Source: Bradyrhizobium lablabi
GTDB lineage: Bacteria; Pseudomonadota; Alphaproteobacteria; Rhizobiales; Xanthobacteraceae
NCBI RefSeq assembly: GCF_001440475.1
Contig: NZ_LLYB01000101.1
Span: 28,470 to 64,769 of the forward strand
Reading direction: 5' to 3'
Length of the DNA: 36,300 nt
The notes under the pieces are model-generated. The model did no database searches. It had not been told where the DNA came from and worked only from the letters and a program-made list of their open reading frames with translations. Position numbers and translations under genes: made by a program. Below, piece by piece: positions 1 to 8,600 of this stretch. How positions within the stretch are numbered: the first letter of the stretch is position 1; each line of letters opens with the position of its first letter.

Positions 1-235
1 TTCAGCGCCGTACGTCCTGCGCGCCGTGTCCACTCACGGCCAATGCCGCCCTGCGAACACTTCTCGCGCCGACGCTGCCGCGTCCACCGCATCCCGCCCC
101 ACGTTCGTGACGATGGCCAACGCCCCTCTTGTCGGGACGGGATGGCCGGATTTGTAAGCGTGATTTGGGTTGAGGATGAAGCGGAATATTTTTGATGCGA
201 CGACTGGACGGGGCAAATCACGTTGAAGTTGCTAT
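1..235 (-). repeat. Partial dispersed Bradyrhizobium-type intergenic repeat
   Basis: Read on the minus strand, this stretch contains a run around 60-115 (GGGATGCGGTGGACGCGGCA and flanks) that I recognise from memory as part of a long repeat found many times in Bradyrhizobium and relatives. A 60-codon open frame at 34-216 lies inside it, and I take that frame to be a by-product of the repeat and not a gene. The element continues past the left edge, so its full length is not visible. From 236 to 440 I see nothing except the leader of the next gene. Confidence 0.5.
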
Positions 236-440
236 GAAAAATAGGTTATTGCAGAAAAACGATTTTTTGCACACGCCGCGTGCATCGGATTGATTTTGAG
301 CGCATTGCCTCACTAGCGTTTGGGGCAAATTCTTTGCGCCAAACCCGGGAATAGTGACAGCTTCAGTGTACCTAGGCGTGCCCGGCCAGCCAGACGATCC
401 CGGGCCTTACATGCTTTAATAAGATTCTCCCGGAGCACTC

Positions 441-794
441 ATGGCAAAACACCGGATCTATACAACGAGCTTCGCAAGCGTTTACCCACTTTACGTCGCG
501 AAAGCAGAGAAGAAAGGACGCACAAAAACAGAGGTCGATCAGATCATCTCTTGGTTGACAGGCTATGGTCAGAAGGAGCTGGAAACTCAACTGGAAGAAC
601 AGACTGACTTTGAATCGTTCTTTGCAGGGGCCCCCAAGATCAATCCTTCGCGAACCTTGATTAAGGGCGTGGTTTGCGGCGTCCGGGTGGAAGATATCAA
701 GGAACCAACTATGCGAGAAATTCGCTACCTAGATAAACTGATCGATGAGCTGGCGCGCGGAAAAGCAATGGACAAAATTCTGCGAAGAAAATGA
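441..794 (+). CDS. DUF2200 family protein
   Basis: A 117-residue soluble protein with no signal peptide or membrane segment. The N-terminal [20 protein letters not shown], a lysine-rich stretch, the WLTGY segment near residue 46 and the C-terminal [20 protein letters not shown] match the DUF2200 family over its whole usual length. The biochemical function of the family is unknown to me. A CGGAG ribosome site lies 7 bases before the ATG. The gene converges with the acyl-CoA dehydrogenase gene, with 38 bases between the two stop codons. Its base composition is clearly less GC-rich than that of its neighbours, which suggests it may have been acquired. The family call is firm. No role can be inferred from context. 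Confidence 0.88.
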   Translation: MAKHRIYTTSFASVYPLYVAKAEKKGRTKTEVDQIISWLTGYGQKELETQLEEQTDFESFFAGAPKINPSRTLIKGVVCGVRVEDIKEPTMREIRYLDKLIDELARGKAMDKILRRK

Positions 795-832
795 TCCTGG
801 GCTTTGGATGTTCGCTGCCCACATCGGCAGCG

Positions 833-2047
833 CTAGTCCCGATCTACTTTGGCTTTCGACATCACATAGCCGTCACGCGTCTGCGGCAGCTTCCAGCCGA
901 GAACCTTGCTCGCGACGAGCGTTCGCAGCACCTGTGCCGTGCCACCGCCGATCGTGAACATGCGCACATCACGCGCCATGCGCTCAAGCGGGAAGTCACG
1001 CGAATAGCCGCGCGCCCCGAACACCTGCAGGGCATCGTTCACGATCTTGATCGCGGCTTCCGACGCGAAGATCTTTGCCTGCGCGGCGAGGGCCGGATCT
1101 GGAAATGAGCTGTCGCCAGGGCCGCGCGAGGACGCCGCCGCATACAGCATCAGGCGGGATGCGGTGAGCTGCGTCTGCATATCGGCGAGCATCCATTGCA
1201 GGCCCTGGAACTCGCCGATCGGCCGCCCGAATTGCTCGCGCGCCTTGGCCCATTCAACGGCATGCTCCAACGCGCCCGCCGCAATCCCCATGGCGACCGT
1301 GCCCGCGCCGACACGCTGGCTGTTGTAGGCGTTGATAAGATCGGCGAAGCCGCGCTTGAAGCCTGAAGGGGGTAACAGCACCATGTCTGGCGTAATCTCG
1401 AGATCCTCGAACACGAGTTCGCCCTCGGGCATGCCGCAGAGCCCCATCGTCGTTTCGCGCTTGCTCATGCGCAGCCCCTCGGCCTCCCCGCGCACGGCCA
1501 GGAAACCGCCGGTGCCCAGTTCCTCACCGCGCTCATCGAACACGCGTGCGAAAATCAGGTGCAGACGCGACACGCCAGCGCCGGTGATCCAATGCTTCTT
1601 GCCATTGAGCACGTAGCGGTTACCGCGCTTGTCGGCCCGCGTCTTCATGCCGCTCGCGTCACTGCCCGCGTCAGGCTCTGTAATGCAGATGGCCGGTTTG
1701 TCGCCCGCCAACACGAGGTCGGCAGCGCGCTTGCGCTGGGCATCGGTGCCGTACGCCATGACGGTCGAGATCGCACCCATGTTGGCCTCAACGACGATAC
1801 GTGCCGAGACCGTACACGAGCGTGCCATTTCCTCGATGACCAACACCGTATCGAGGAAGCTCCGACCCTGGCCGCCGTATTCCTTCGGAATGGTCATTCC
1901 CATGAAGCGCTCGGCTTTCAGCGCTTCTACGACATCCCAGGGATACTCACGCGATTGATCGATCTCGGCAGCGCGTTTGCGCGGCAAACCGTTTGACAGA
2001 GCGCGGGCTCTTTCCTTCAACGCCAATTGCTGAGATGAGAGCTCCAT
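833..2047 (-). CDS. Acyl-CoA dehydrogenase-fold enzyme, candidate 3-sulfinopropanoyl-CoA desulfinase
   Basis: A 404-residue cytoplasmic flavoprotein of normal length for the acyl-CoA dehydrogenase superfamily. Visible features are the N-terminal helical domain, the FAD/substrate segment CITEPDAGSDASG (121-133), the GKKHWITGAG strand region (149-158), the REQFGRPIGEFQ helix and the C-terminal FGARGYSRDFPLERMARD. The site that holds the catalytic base in short- and medium-chain enzymes (YEGT) reads GGGT, so Glu is replaced by Gly368. The alternative base site of isovaleryl/long-chain enzymes appears to be Gln244. From memory, loss of the base together with an Arg near position 84 (Arg83 here) marks the Acd desulfinases that release sulfite from 3-sulfinopropanoyl-CoA. 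That assignment is inference. An upstream ATG at 2185 would add 46 residues, but AAGGA sits just before 2047, so I chose 2047. Confidence 0.85.
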   Translation of the reverse strand: MELSSQQLALKERARALSNGLPRKRAAEIDQSREYPWDVVEALKAERFMGMTIPKEYGGQGRSFLDTVLVIEEMARSCTVSARIVVEANMGAISTVMAYGTDAQRKRAADLVLAGDKPAICITEPDAGSDASGMKTRADKRGNRYVLNGKKHWITGAGVSRLHLIFARVFDERGEELGTGGFLAVRGEAEGLRMSKRETTMGLCGMPEGELVFEDLEITPDMVLLPPSGFKRGFADLINAYNSQRVGAGTVAMGIAAGALEHAVEWAKAREQFGRPIGEFQGLQWMLADMQTQLTASRLMLYAAASSRGPGDSSFPDPALAAQAKIFASEAAIKIVNDALQVFGARGYSRDFPLERMARDVRMFTIGGGTAQVLRTLVASKVLGWKLPQTRDGYVMSKAKVDRD

Positions 2048-2526
2048 GACGTCCTTCCATTCTGCGCGGATTAGCGTCTCTTCCGGTCGAGCGTTGGCCG
2101 CAGGCGTAATCCGCCACTGCCTCCAAATGGGGAAGGTATTGCTGATCCGTCCTGCGATTGTGTTCTCGCCAGGGTGCAATTGCAATACAGAATGGCGCGT
2201 AGGGCAGTTAGCCCAATGGGTCCGCGCGAAAGCGCGGCCCGCGACGAGCGCAATTGCGCTCGCGCAGTGATGACATGCTCCGGTGTAATCCGTCGTTGCC
2301 TCTCAGGCGAGATGGCGGAAAAAAGAGGTCCGCTTATGAACGGACATGGAGCGGGGGAGGCGAGAAACTTCCGCTAGTGACCCAAAGGCTGCATCGTTAG
2401 CGTTTAGTAACGGTTGCAAACCAAATGATCTGCATCTGATTTTGGTTTCTTTGATTTTACGTGGTGCAAGGTGCGCGCGTTGGCCAGGACGCAATCGGGG
2501 TTGGCAAAGACCGGTAAGAGTCACAG
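2048..2526. other. 479-base intergenic region with repeat fragments
   Basis: The divergent promoters of the acyl-CoA dehydrogenase and the downstream exported protein must lie here. It contains two fragments of dispersed repeats: an AGGCGTAATCCGCCAC-type piece at about 2095-2118 and the 50-base block at 2243-2292. Short frames such as 2174-2377 have no protein-like features and are left out. Confidence 0.6.
2243..2292 (+). repeat. Dispersed repeat copy A (second copy at 10888-10936)
   Basis: This 50-base block starts GACGAGCGCAA and ends GGTGTAATCCG. It recurs at 10888-10936 with one small indel and a few substitutions. It includes the imperfect palindrome GAGCGCAATTGCGCTC. Confidence 0.8.
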
Positions 2527-3015
2527 ATGAAGGCTAAGCTCGCAATCGCGGTATTCCTGGTCTTTGGTGTTGTTGGCCTTGGTTACCCTTACGTTCGTGG
2601 CAACCCGCCGTTCACCTCTCAATTTGTGCAGACCTGCGAGAAGGCGGTCAAGGAACGGCTGGCGGTTCCGTCCACCTACCAACGGATTAATGTAGAGGAG
2701 TCCAGGAGGGCCATCACATTCGACGAGTTTTTCACCGACCCGATGCGCGCCGTATCTGAGGCAACCAGAAAAGCCATGGTTCAAGTCGCACGGGTGCCGC
2801 CGGTTCGGTATGTCGCGCTCATCGACTACCAAGCCCAGGACTCGATCGGCGCCATCATTCGAGAGAGGGCGACATGCGCCTTCAACTCACTTAATGGGAG
2901 CGATGCGCCTACCCGTACGTATTGGGTGATGATCGATGGCGAGTACAACAGGGAGTGGGTCGCGAGGCAGCCCAATGCTGCGACTCTCCAGCGGCGTTTG
3001 CTGGAAAATTGGTGA
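2527..3015 (+). CDS. Hypothetical exported or membrane-anchored protein
   Basis: A 162-residue protein that I do not recognise. Residues 4-20 are a hydrophobic stretch after a Lys-containing N-terminus (MKAKLAIAVFLVFGVVGLGY), which fits a signal peptide or single anchor, so the rest is probably periplasmic. Two Cys residues, in TCEKAVKERL (about 37) and ATCAFNS (about 118), could form a disulfide. The frame is continuous, has a purine-rich GGTAAGAG leader, and its hydrophobic N-terminus followed by a soluble body supports a real gene. The gene stands alone, divergent from the acyl-CoA dehydrogenase and convergent with the LTxxQ protein. No function is proposed. Confidence 0.7.
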   Translation: MKAKLAIAVFLVFGVVGLGYPYVRGNPPFTSQFVQTCEKAVKERLAVPSTYQRINVEESRRAITFDEFFTDPMRAVSEATRKAMVQVARVPPVRYVALIDYQAQDSIGAIIRERATCAFNSLNGSDAPTRTYWVMIDGEYNREWVARQPNAATLQRRLLENW

Positions 3016-3133
3016 CGCGGCGGAACAGCCCGGGGAAGCCGTGACCTAAAGCCGACTTCGCCCAGGCTTAAAGTCAGTCAGCCGCGTATGCTGCGACCAT
3101 GACGCGGCAGATTACGAACCAAATTACCCTGCT

Positions 3134-3649
3134 TCAGTCCTCTTCGTCGGGCTGCGCACGACGGCGTTCTACGGCTTCACTCATATCGTGGAGTACAAAG
3201 AGCGCGAGGGCCGCCATGTGCCGCCGCTGTTCGGGGCTAAATGTCTTGTAGAGTGGCTGCCACGCTTCGGCGAGCTTGTCCAAATCGGCTGATCGCTGAG
3301 CCAAAGCTTCCGATCGGCGTTGCATGAACGCGATGGGGTCACGATTGCGCATGACCTCGATGGGGTTTTGGTCGGCCCGTCTGCCCACCGTTTCCGAGAT
3401 TTTTGCAACGCGGGCCTTCCGGTCCTCCGCCCTCGCACGAATGGCGCTCTCTACGGCCGGCCATAATTTTTCCTGGTCGGGTGTGAGCTGCAACGCGGCC
3501 TTTATCAGTTCAATGCGCAAGTCCGTCAGCGAATTCCGGTCCGCCGTATTCAAGCGTTCCGGAGTAGCGGGAGAGGGAGTTTGCGCGTGGGCAATCGGCG
3601 ATGCAGTAAGGAAGAGTGCAGTTGCTCCAACCACTACTATTTTCATCAT
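3134..3649 (-). CDS. Periplasmic LTxxQ-motif (Spy/CpxP-like) protein
   Basis: A 171-residue protein with a clear signal peptide (MMKIVVVGATALFLTASPIA followed by HAQ, predicted cut after AHA near residue 22). The mature part is helical and charged, with LTPDQ at 55-59 and a second, FSPEQ, at 137-141. These are the two LTxxQ repeats of the Spy/CpxP superfamily, whose members act as periplasmic chaperones or envelope-stress regulators. The frame is open back to 3724, but AGGAG lies 7 bases before the ATG at 3649 and the signal peptide starts there, so the shorter start is chosen. It is a single gene. Its actual client or stress signal cannot be read from the sequence. Confidence 0.85.
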   Translation of the reverse strand: MMKIVVVGATALFLTASPIAHAQTPSPATPERLNTADRNSLTDLRIELIKAALQLTPDQEKLWPAVESAIRARAEDRKARVAKISETVGRRADQNPIEVMRNRDPIAFMQRRSEALAQRSADLDKLAEAWQPLYKTFSPEQRRHMAALALFVLHDMSEAVERRRAQPDEED

Positions 3650-3922
3650 CGGCGATCTCCTAGGTAGGTAGCCCCCAGGCACCGCGGAAAAGAGATCGCG
3701 CACCGCGAGGTCGCGTTGATTCAAATCAAAGGAGCAGAGAAGTTCTTTGACGCGCAGACCAAACTACCGGTGTCCGCGTTTGCGCCGGTATTCAGGGCTG
3801 CCGGACATCGTCCCGCCATGTGCGAATGACCGCGAAGCGGGGCCTACGAACCGACATCCGGACGGCGAGTGCAGGCGCCTGTGCGCATCTTTCAGATGCG
3901 CACATCGTATCGCGGCTGCCCG

Positions 3923-4291
3923 TCAAAGACCCCCTCGCGGTACGAAGAAGCAAAGCTCAACCCCCGTGTGCCGGTTGATGAACAGCACGGGGACATGATC
4001 AGGGGTATCTTCTTCCTTGACGACGTCGGGCGGTATGGTTTTCCACTCGCCGTCTTTCAGGTATTGCCACTGGTCCGAGCGATCTTCGCCGACTCTGAAG
4101 CGGGTCTTGAATACATCGCCATTGTCGCAGCAGGATTTCCAAGGAACGCCGAGACGCTGCCGGGCGGCCGCGTTCATTTCCTGCTTGTTGAACCACTCGT
4201 GGTGCGGCATCGACGGATCGTGCGCGTCAGCCCGAATGGAAGATAAGACAAGAAGACCTAGTGCCGTCAGTACGCGACCGAACGCTTTCAT
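3923..4291 (-). CDS. Small secreted hypothetical protein with a Cys pair
   Basis: A 122-residue protein with a signal peptide (MKAFGRVLTALGLLVLSS followed by IRADA, cut near residue 23). The mature part begins HDPSMPHHEWF and contains WKSCCDNGDVF near residues 51-61, a WQYLKDGEWKTIPPD segment and a C-terminal LCFFVPRGGL. I recall similar proteins with the adjacent Cys pair and the GDV motif as recurrent hypotheticals in Bradyrhizobium, but I know no function. A GGAGG ribosome site precedes the ATG by 6 bases. The His-rich N-terminus and Cys pair could bind metal or form disulfides, which is speculation. Confidence 0.82.
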   Translation of the reverse strand: MKAFGRVLTALGLLVLSSIRADAHDPSMPHHEWFNKQEMNAAARQRLGVPWKSCCDNGDVFKTRFRVGEDRSDQWQYLKDGEWKTIPPDVVKEEDTPDHVPVLFINRHTGVELCFFVPRGGL

Positions 4292-4653
4292 GGCAGCCTC
4301 CGTTCTGGACTGTCACCAAACTTAGCATTCTGCGAATCACACGAACTCTCCGGCAACTAATCAGGTCACATTCAGGGAAAAATGGAATCTCATTTCTGAG
4401 TGATCTGCTCATTTAAGCAGACTGTTGTTTTTCTGTTTGCCGCCTGCTGCGCAGCGGATCCGCAATATTACGGGGTACCTCTTAAGCGTTCTCTGCTCTC
4501 AATGATGCTTATTGCGCGACGGAACCGCGCAGGCAGAAGGACGTCCCAGTGCTCCGTCGCGGCATCAAGTGCGCGTGAGACGTGAAGCAGTTCACATTTG
4601 GAAATCGCGTGCTGTTTTAAAGCCGTCGCAAGCCCGGTTTCGGGAGGTGTGCG
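4292..4653. other. Intergenic region, about 360 bases
   Basis: This lies between a minus-strand and a plus-strand gene, so it should hold divergent promoters. A small inverted repeat, CTGCTCATTTAAGCAG, occurs near 4406-4421. Nothing else is recognisable, and the frame at 4400-4585 shows no protein-like features. Confidence 0.5.
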
Positions 4654-4926
4654 ATGCCCTTGCTCAACAGCCAGATCCGTTGGCAGGGAATGGCCGCCAC
4701 GGTGGTGGTCGACCTTCTCATCCTGCTCACACTTGCGTTCGCCGTCGTTAGTTACGTGGAATGGTCATCGAACACGGTCGTGGCCGAGTTCATGCGTACG
4801 GCGGAACAGTCGGCATCCGATCCGAACCATTCCAGGGAATCTTCAGCTCGGCCTCAGTCCCAGGGACCAACAGGCTGTCCCGTGGGCAGGAAAGCGTTGC
4901 CAACTCAATTGGCGCCCTTGCCGTGA
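4654..4926 (+). CDS. Small single-pass membrane protein, unknown
   Basis: A 90-residue protein with one strong hydrophobic segment at about residues 14-36 (MAATVVVDLLILLTLAFAVV and beyond), preceded by a short polar N-terminus and followed by a low-complexity Ser/Pro/Arg tail. A CGGGAGG ribosome site lies 6 bases before the ATG. The membrane segment and the good ribosome site argue for a real gene. The tail from about residue 55 is compositionally odd, so the true 3' end may have been altered. I do not recognise the family. Confidence 0.5.
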   Translation: MPLLNSQIRWQGMAATVVVDLLILLTLAFAVVSYVEWSSNTVVAEFMRTAEQSASDPNHSRESSARPQSQGPTGCPVGRKALPTQLAPLP

Positions 4927-4975
4927 TCCATGGACCAATTCGGTCTCGTGCGCTTACGCGCACGATGGGTCGATT

Positions 4976-5200
4976 TCATCTGCGGCCGATCAGCTCGAGC
5001 GGCGTACGGTAGAGCTCGTTACTGTCACCGTCGGTTACGCGCACGGCGCACCCGGTGGAACAGAGCTCGGGACGAACGATGCGAAGCTCGCCCGCGAGGC
5101 TGTCAGCCTTATCGATCGCATTTTCCGTGTTTTCGAGGATCATGCCGCCCTGGCATTTGAACTCTGCGCCGATGACGAGATCAAAATTGAAGTATGGCAT
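4976..5200 (-). CDS. DUF6894-like small protein
   Basis: A 74-residue protein beginning MPYFNFDLVIGAEFKCQGGM and ending VTDGDSNELYRTPLELIGRR. The short start MPxFxFD, the central helix with Ala/Glu/Arg residues and the closing xVTDxDGxxLxxxPL pattern fit the DUF6894 family, which is common and multicopy in Bradyrhizobium and Methylobacterium. Its function is unknown. The frame is open upstream to 5338, but the family begins at the Met at 5200, where a G-rich leader (TGGGGGCTGCA) precedes the ATG. The 46 extra residues upstream look non-coding. Confidence 0.65.
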   Translation of the reverse strand: MPYFNFDLVIGAEFKCQGGMILENTENAIDKADSLAGELRIVRPELCSTGCAVRVTDGDSNELYRTPLELIGRR

Positions 5201-5375
5201 TGCAGCCCCCAGCCAAGTTTCAATCGCGCTGAATCTAACCTGAGTCTGGTTGGTTCCCTCATTACAACTCTGACCTTGAGATCTGATTGTGGTCGTCTGT
5301 TGCGTTTCGGTACTGTGACCGCACCACCACATGCACAAAAGCGCGACGAAGCACCTGCAGGTCGTACGATTATGG

Positions 5376-5499
5376 TTCGTAGGACGGGTGGAGCGCAGCG
5401 AAACCCATCGTCGGTGGAACGGATGCAGTGTTGGGTATCGCGGAGCCTGTCATCGGGCGCGCGTTCGCGCGACCCGTTGGCTCCACCCATCCTACGAAA
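5376..5499. repeat. Inverted-repeat-bounded dispersed element
   Basis: This is a 124-base element with arms CGTAGGACGGGTGGAGC (5378-5394) and GCTCCACCCATCCTACG (5480-5496). They pair with a single mismatch and extend a few bases outward. The internal text (GCGCAGCGAAACCCATC) is typical of a repeat I associate with Bradyrhizobium intergenic regions. Half copies of the same arm occur at 30660-30669 and 31154-31175. The rest of the 487-base gap between 5200 and 5688 holds only the leader of the cyclase gene. Confidence 0.75.
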
Positions 5500-5687
5500 A
5501 CATGCGTTGGGATCTCGCGGCACTGCCACGCTTTAGAGGCGGTCTGGCATGATTGACCTCAAACGTCAGCGCTTTAGAATCGCTATGGAACCCTGAGACC
5601 AATGAACTGGAGTTGTGACCAAGATCATATGGATCGCTCGACTTCCGACGCATCGTACTGGCGTTGTTGGATTCCCTTGAGGTGCGG

Positions 5688-8600
5688 ATGCACTGCACGA
5701 ATTGCGCAGCCGAAGTCCCGGAGCAAGGAAAAGTCTGTAGCCGGTGCGGAGCGGCGGTCGTGCGACGCTGTCCGGCCTGCGGCGTGGCGAACCCGGCACT
5801 GAACAGATTTTGCGGCGACTGCGGGACCCAATTGCGCGTGGAGTCCCGCGCGGTGGCGCCGACGGCGCGTGACCCGCGGCCGATCGAGCGCCGGCAGCTC
5901 ACCGTCCTGTTTTGCGACCTGGTCGGATCGACTGCGCTCTCGGCGAGACTCGATCCCGAAGATTTCAGCGCAATCATTGCCGGCTACCGGCGCTGCATTG
6001 TTGAAACCGTTGCCCGCTTCGACGGCTTTGTCGCGCGACATCATGGGGACGGCGCCGTCGTATGCTTTGGCTATCCTCACGCGCACGAGGACGACGCGGA
6101 GCGCGCCGTTCAGGCCAGCCTCGCGCTGGTGCAGGCGATCGCCGCCTTGCCGGCGAAAGAGAAGTTGAGCGCGCGCGTCGGCGTTGCAACGGGTGTTGCG
6201 ATTGTCGGCGACATGTCTGATAGCGCGATTTCCGAGGAGCATGGCATCCTCGGTGACACCCCGAATCTTGCCGCCCGGCTGCAATCGCTCGCCGAGCCCG
6301 GCGCCGTTGTCATCTCGGGCCGCACCAAGACGATCGCGGGACCGCAATTCGAGTATCTCGATCTCGGTAAAGTCGAGATCAAGGGCTTCGTAAAACCGGT
6401 TGCAGCCTGGCAAGTCGCCGGCAGAACGACGGTGACCAGCCGATCGCACGCGCTGCAAAGCGGCGATGTGCTGCCGCTGATCGGTCGTGATGAAGAAATG
6501 GAGCTAATTCTGAGCCGATGGAAGCGGGCAAGGGCCGGCGAAGGTCAGGTGGTGCTGCTTTCCGGCGAAGCGGGCATCGGCAAATCACGGCTCACCGTCG
6601 CGCTGCTGGAACAGCTTGCGCGCGAGCCGCACATACGTCTGCGGTGCTTCTGCTCGCCGCAGCATACCGACAGCATGCTCTATCCTGTCATCGGCGAGAT
6701 GTGGCGTGCCGCCCGCTTCGCTCACGAGGACAGCCAGCAAGCGAAAACGGACAAGCTTGATGCGCTGCTGGCGCAGAGCTCGACGCCGCCTCAGCATGCG
6801 GCGCTGTTTGCCGAAATGCTGTCGCTGCCCAACGATGGACGCTACCCCCCGGTTGAAGTCGAGCCGCAGCTGCGGAGACTGAAAACGTTGGAAGCACTTG
6901 GCTTGCAACTCGAGGCGCTGGCGCGGATCAATCCCGTGCTGATCATTTTCGAAGATGCGCATTGGGCCGATCCAACCAGCCTCGAATTGTTCGCCCGGGC
7001 GGTAGACCTGGCCGTGAGCCACCGGCTCCTGATACTTGTTACGTTCAGGCCTGAATTCAGCCCGCTCTGGATGGCGAGGCCACACGTGACGGAGCTGATC
7101 CTCAATCGGCTGGCGCCGCGCGACATCAATTCCCTCATCGAGGGGGTCGTCGGAAACCGGTCGTTGCCGGCGAGCGTCCGCCAGGACATCATCGAGCGCA
7201 CCGACGGCATTCCACTGTTCGTGGAGGAGATGACCAAGGCAGTGCTGGATGCGGAGGGAGAGAGCGAAGCGCAGCAGGTACCAGCGCCTGTCGCGGCGGT
7301 TCCGGCGAGCTTGCAGGCTTCCTTGATGGCGCGGCTCGACCGGCTCGGGCGGGCAAAGGACATCGCGCAGGTCGGCGCGGCGATCGGCCGGCAATTTCCT
7401 CACATGCTGCTGGCTGCGGTCGCGCGAAAGCCCGAAGCGGAACTGGATGCCGATCTCAACCGGCTCATTGCAGCGGGTTTGTTGTTTCGACACGGCATCC
7501 CGCCGCATGCGAGCTACCTGTTCAAGCATGCGCTGGTTCAGGATGCAGCCTACGGTACGCTGTTGCGCGAGCCGAGGCGGGCGCTGCATGCGCGGATCGC
7601 CGAAATCCTTGAAAGCCAGTTCCCGGAAATTGCCGAGAGCCAGCCCGAACTGCTCGCGCGTCACTACACAAAGGCCGACCTGATCGAGAAGTCGGCGCGT
7701 CTGTGGGGCAAGGCGGGGCTACGGTCACAGGAGCGCTCGGCGTTGGTCGAAGCAGCAGAGCAACTCGGCCAGGCCCTGGCGCAAATCGCGACCCTGCCCA
7801 GCACGCCTGACCTGCGACGCGAGCAGATCATCCTGCAAGTCGCGCTCCTGAACACGCTGATGCATGTCAAGGGATATGGCGCTCCCGAAACCAAGACTGC
7901 GGTGGCGCAGGCGAGGGCGTTTATCGAGCAGGCGGGACAGCTTGGAGAGTCTCCCGATGACCCCTCGCTGCTGCTCTCGACCCTCTTTGGCCAGTGGATC
8001 GTCAATTTCATAAACTTCAACGGTGACGTCGCGCGCGAGCTCGCAAGCCGCTTTCTGGAGCTCGGCGACAACGAGGGGGCGGCGGTCCCGCGCATGATCG
8101 GACACCGCACCATGGCAAGTACGCTCGCGTTGCGGGGGGACCTTGTCGAAGCGAGGGCGCACTACAACGAAGCCCTCGCGCTCTATCGTCCCGCCGAGCA
8201 CCGCCGGTTGATGACGCGATTTGGCCAGGACCTCCGGGTGACGTGCCTGGCGTTCCGTTCAATGGCCTCATGGCTGCTCGGTTATCCCGAAGCTGCGCTG
8301 AACGATGCCGACTGCGCGCTGATGGAAGCGCGCCAGGTCGAGCATGCGGCCACGTTGATGTTTACGCTGAATTTCCCGATCCTTGTTAATACCTATTGCG
8401 GGAATTACCACGCGGCAAATGCGCATCTCAAAGAGCTTGTCGCGCTGGCGGAGGAGAAAGGCGCCCCGTTCCGGAAAGCCGAAGGCGTGTTGCGGCGGGG
8501 CTATATCCTGACGCTGACGGGAGCGGCGAAAGCGGTCGAGACCGTCACGGCGGGGATCGATCTATGGCGGTCGGCCGGATCGACGATCTTTACTCCGGAG

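Noticed and set aside
34..216. 60-codon minus-strand frame
   Set aside because: It lies inside a dispersed repeat and has no ribosome site or domain.
5492..5977. 161-codon minus-strand frame
   Set aside because: It overlaps the zinc ribbons and cyclase start on the other strand; its Ser/Arg-rich text is an antisense reading of the CxxC motifs and the inverted repeat.
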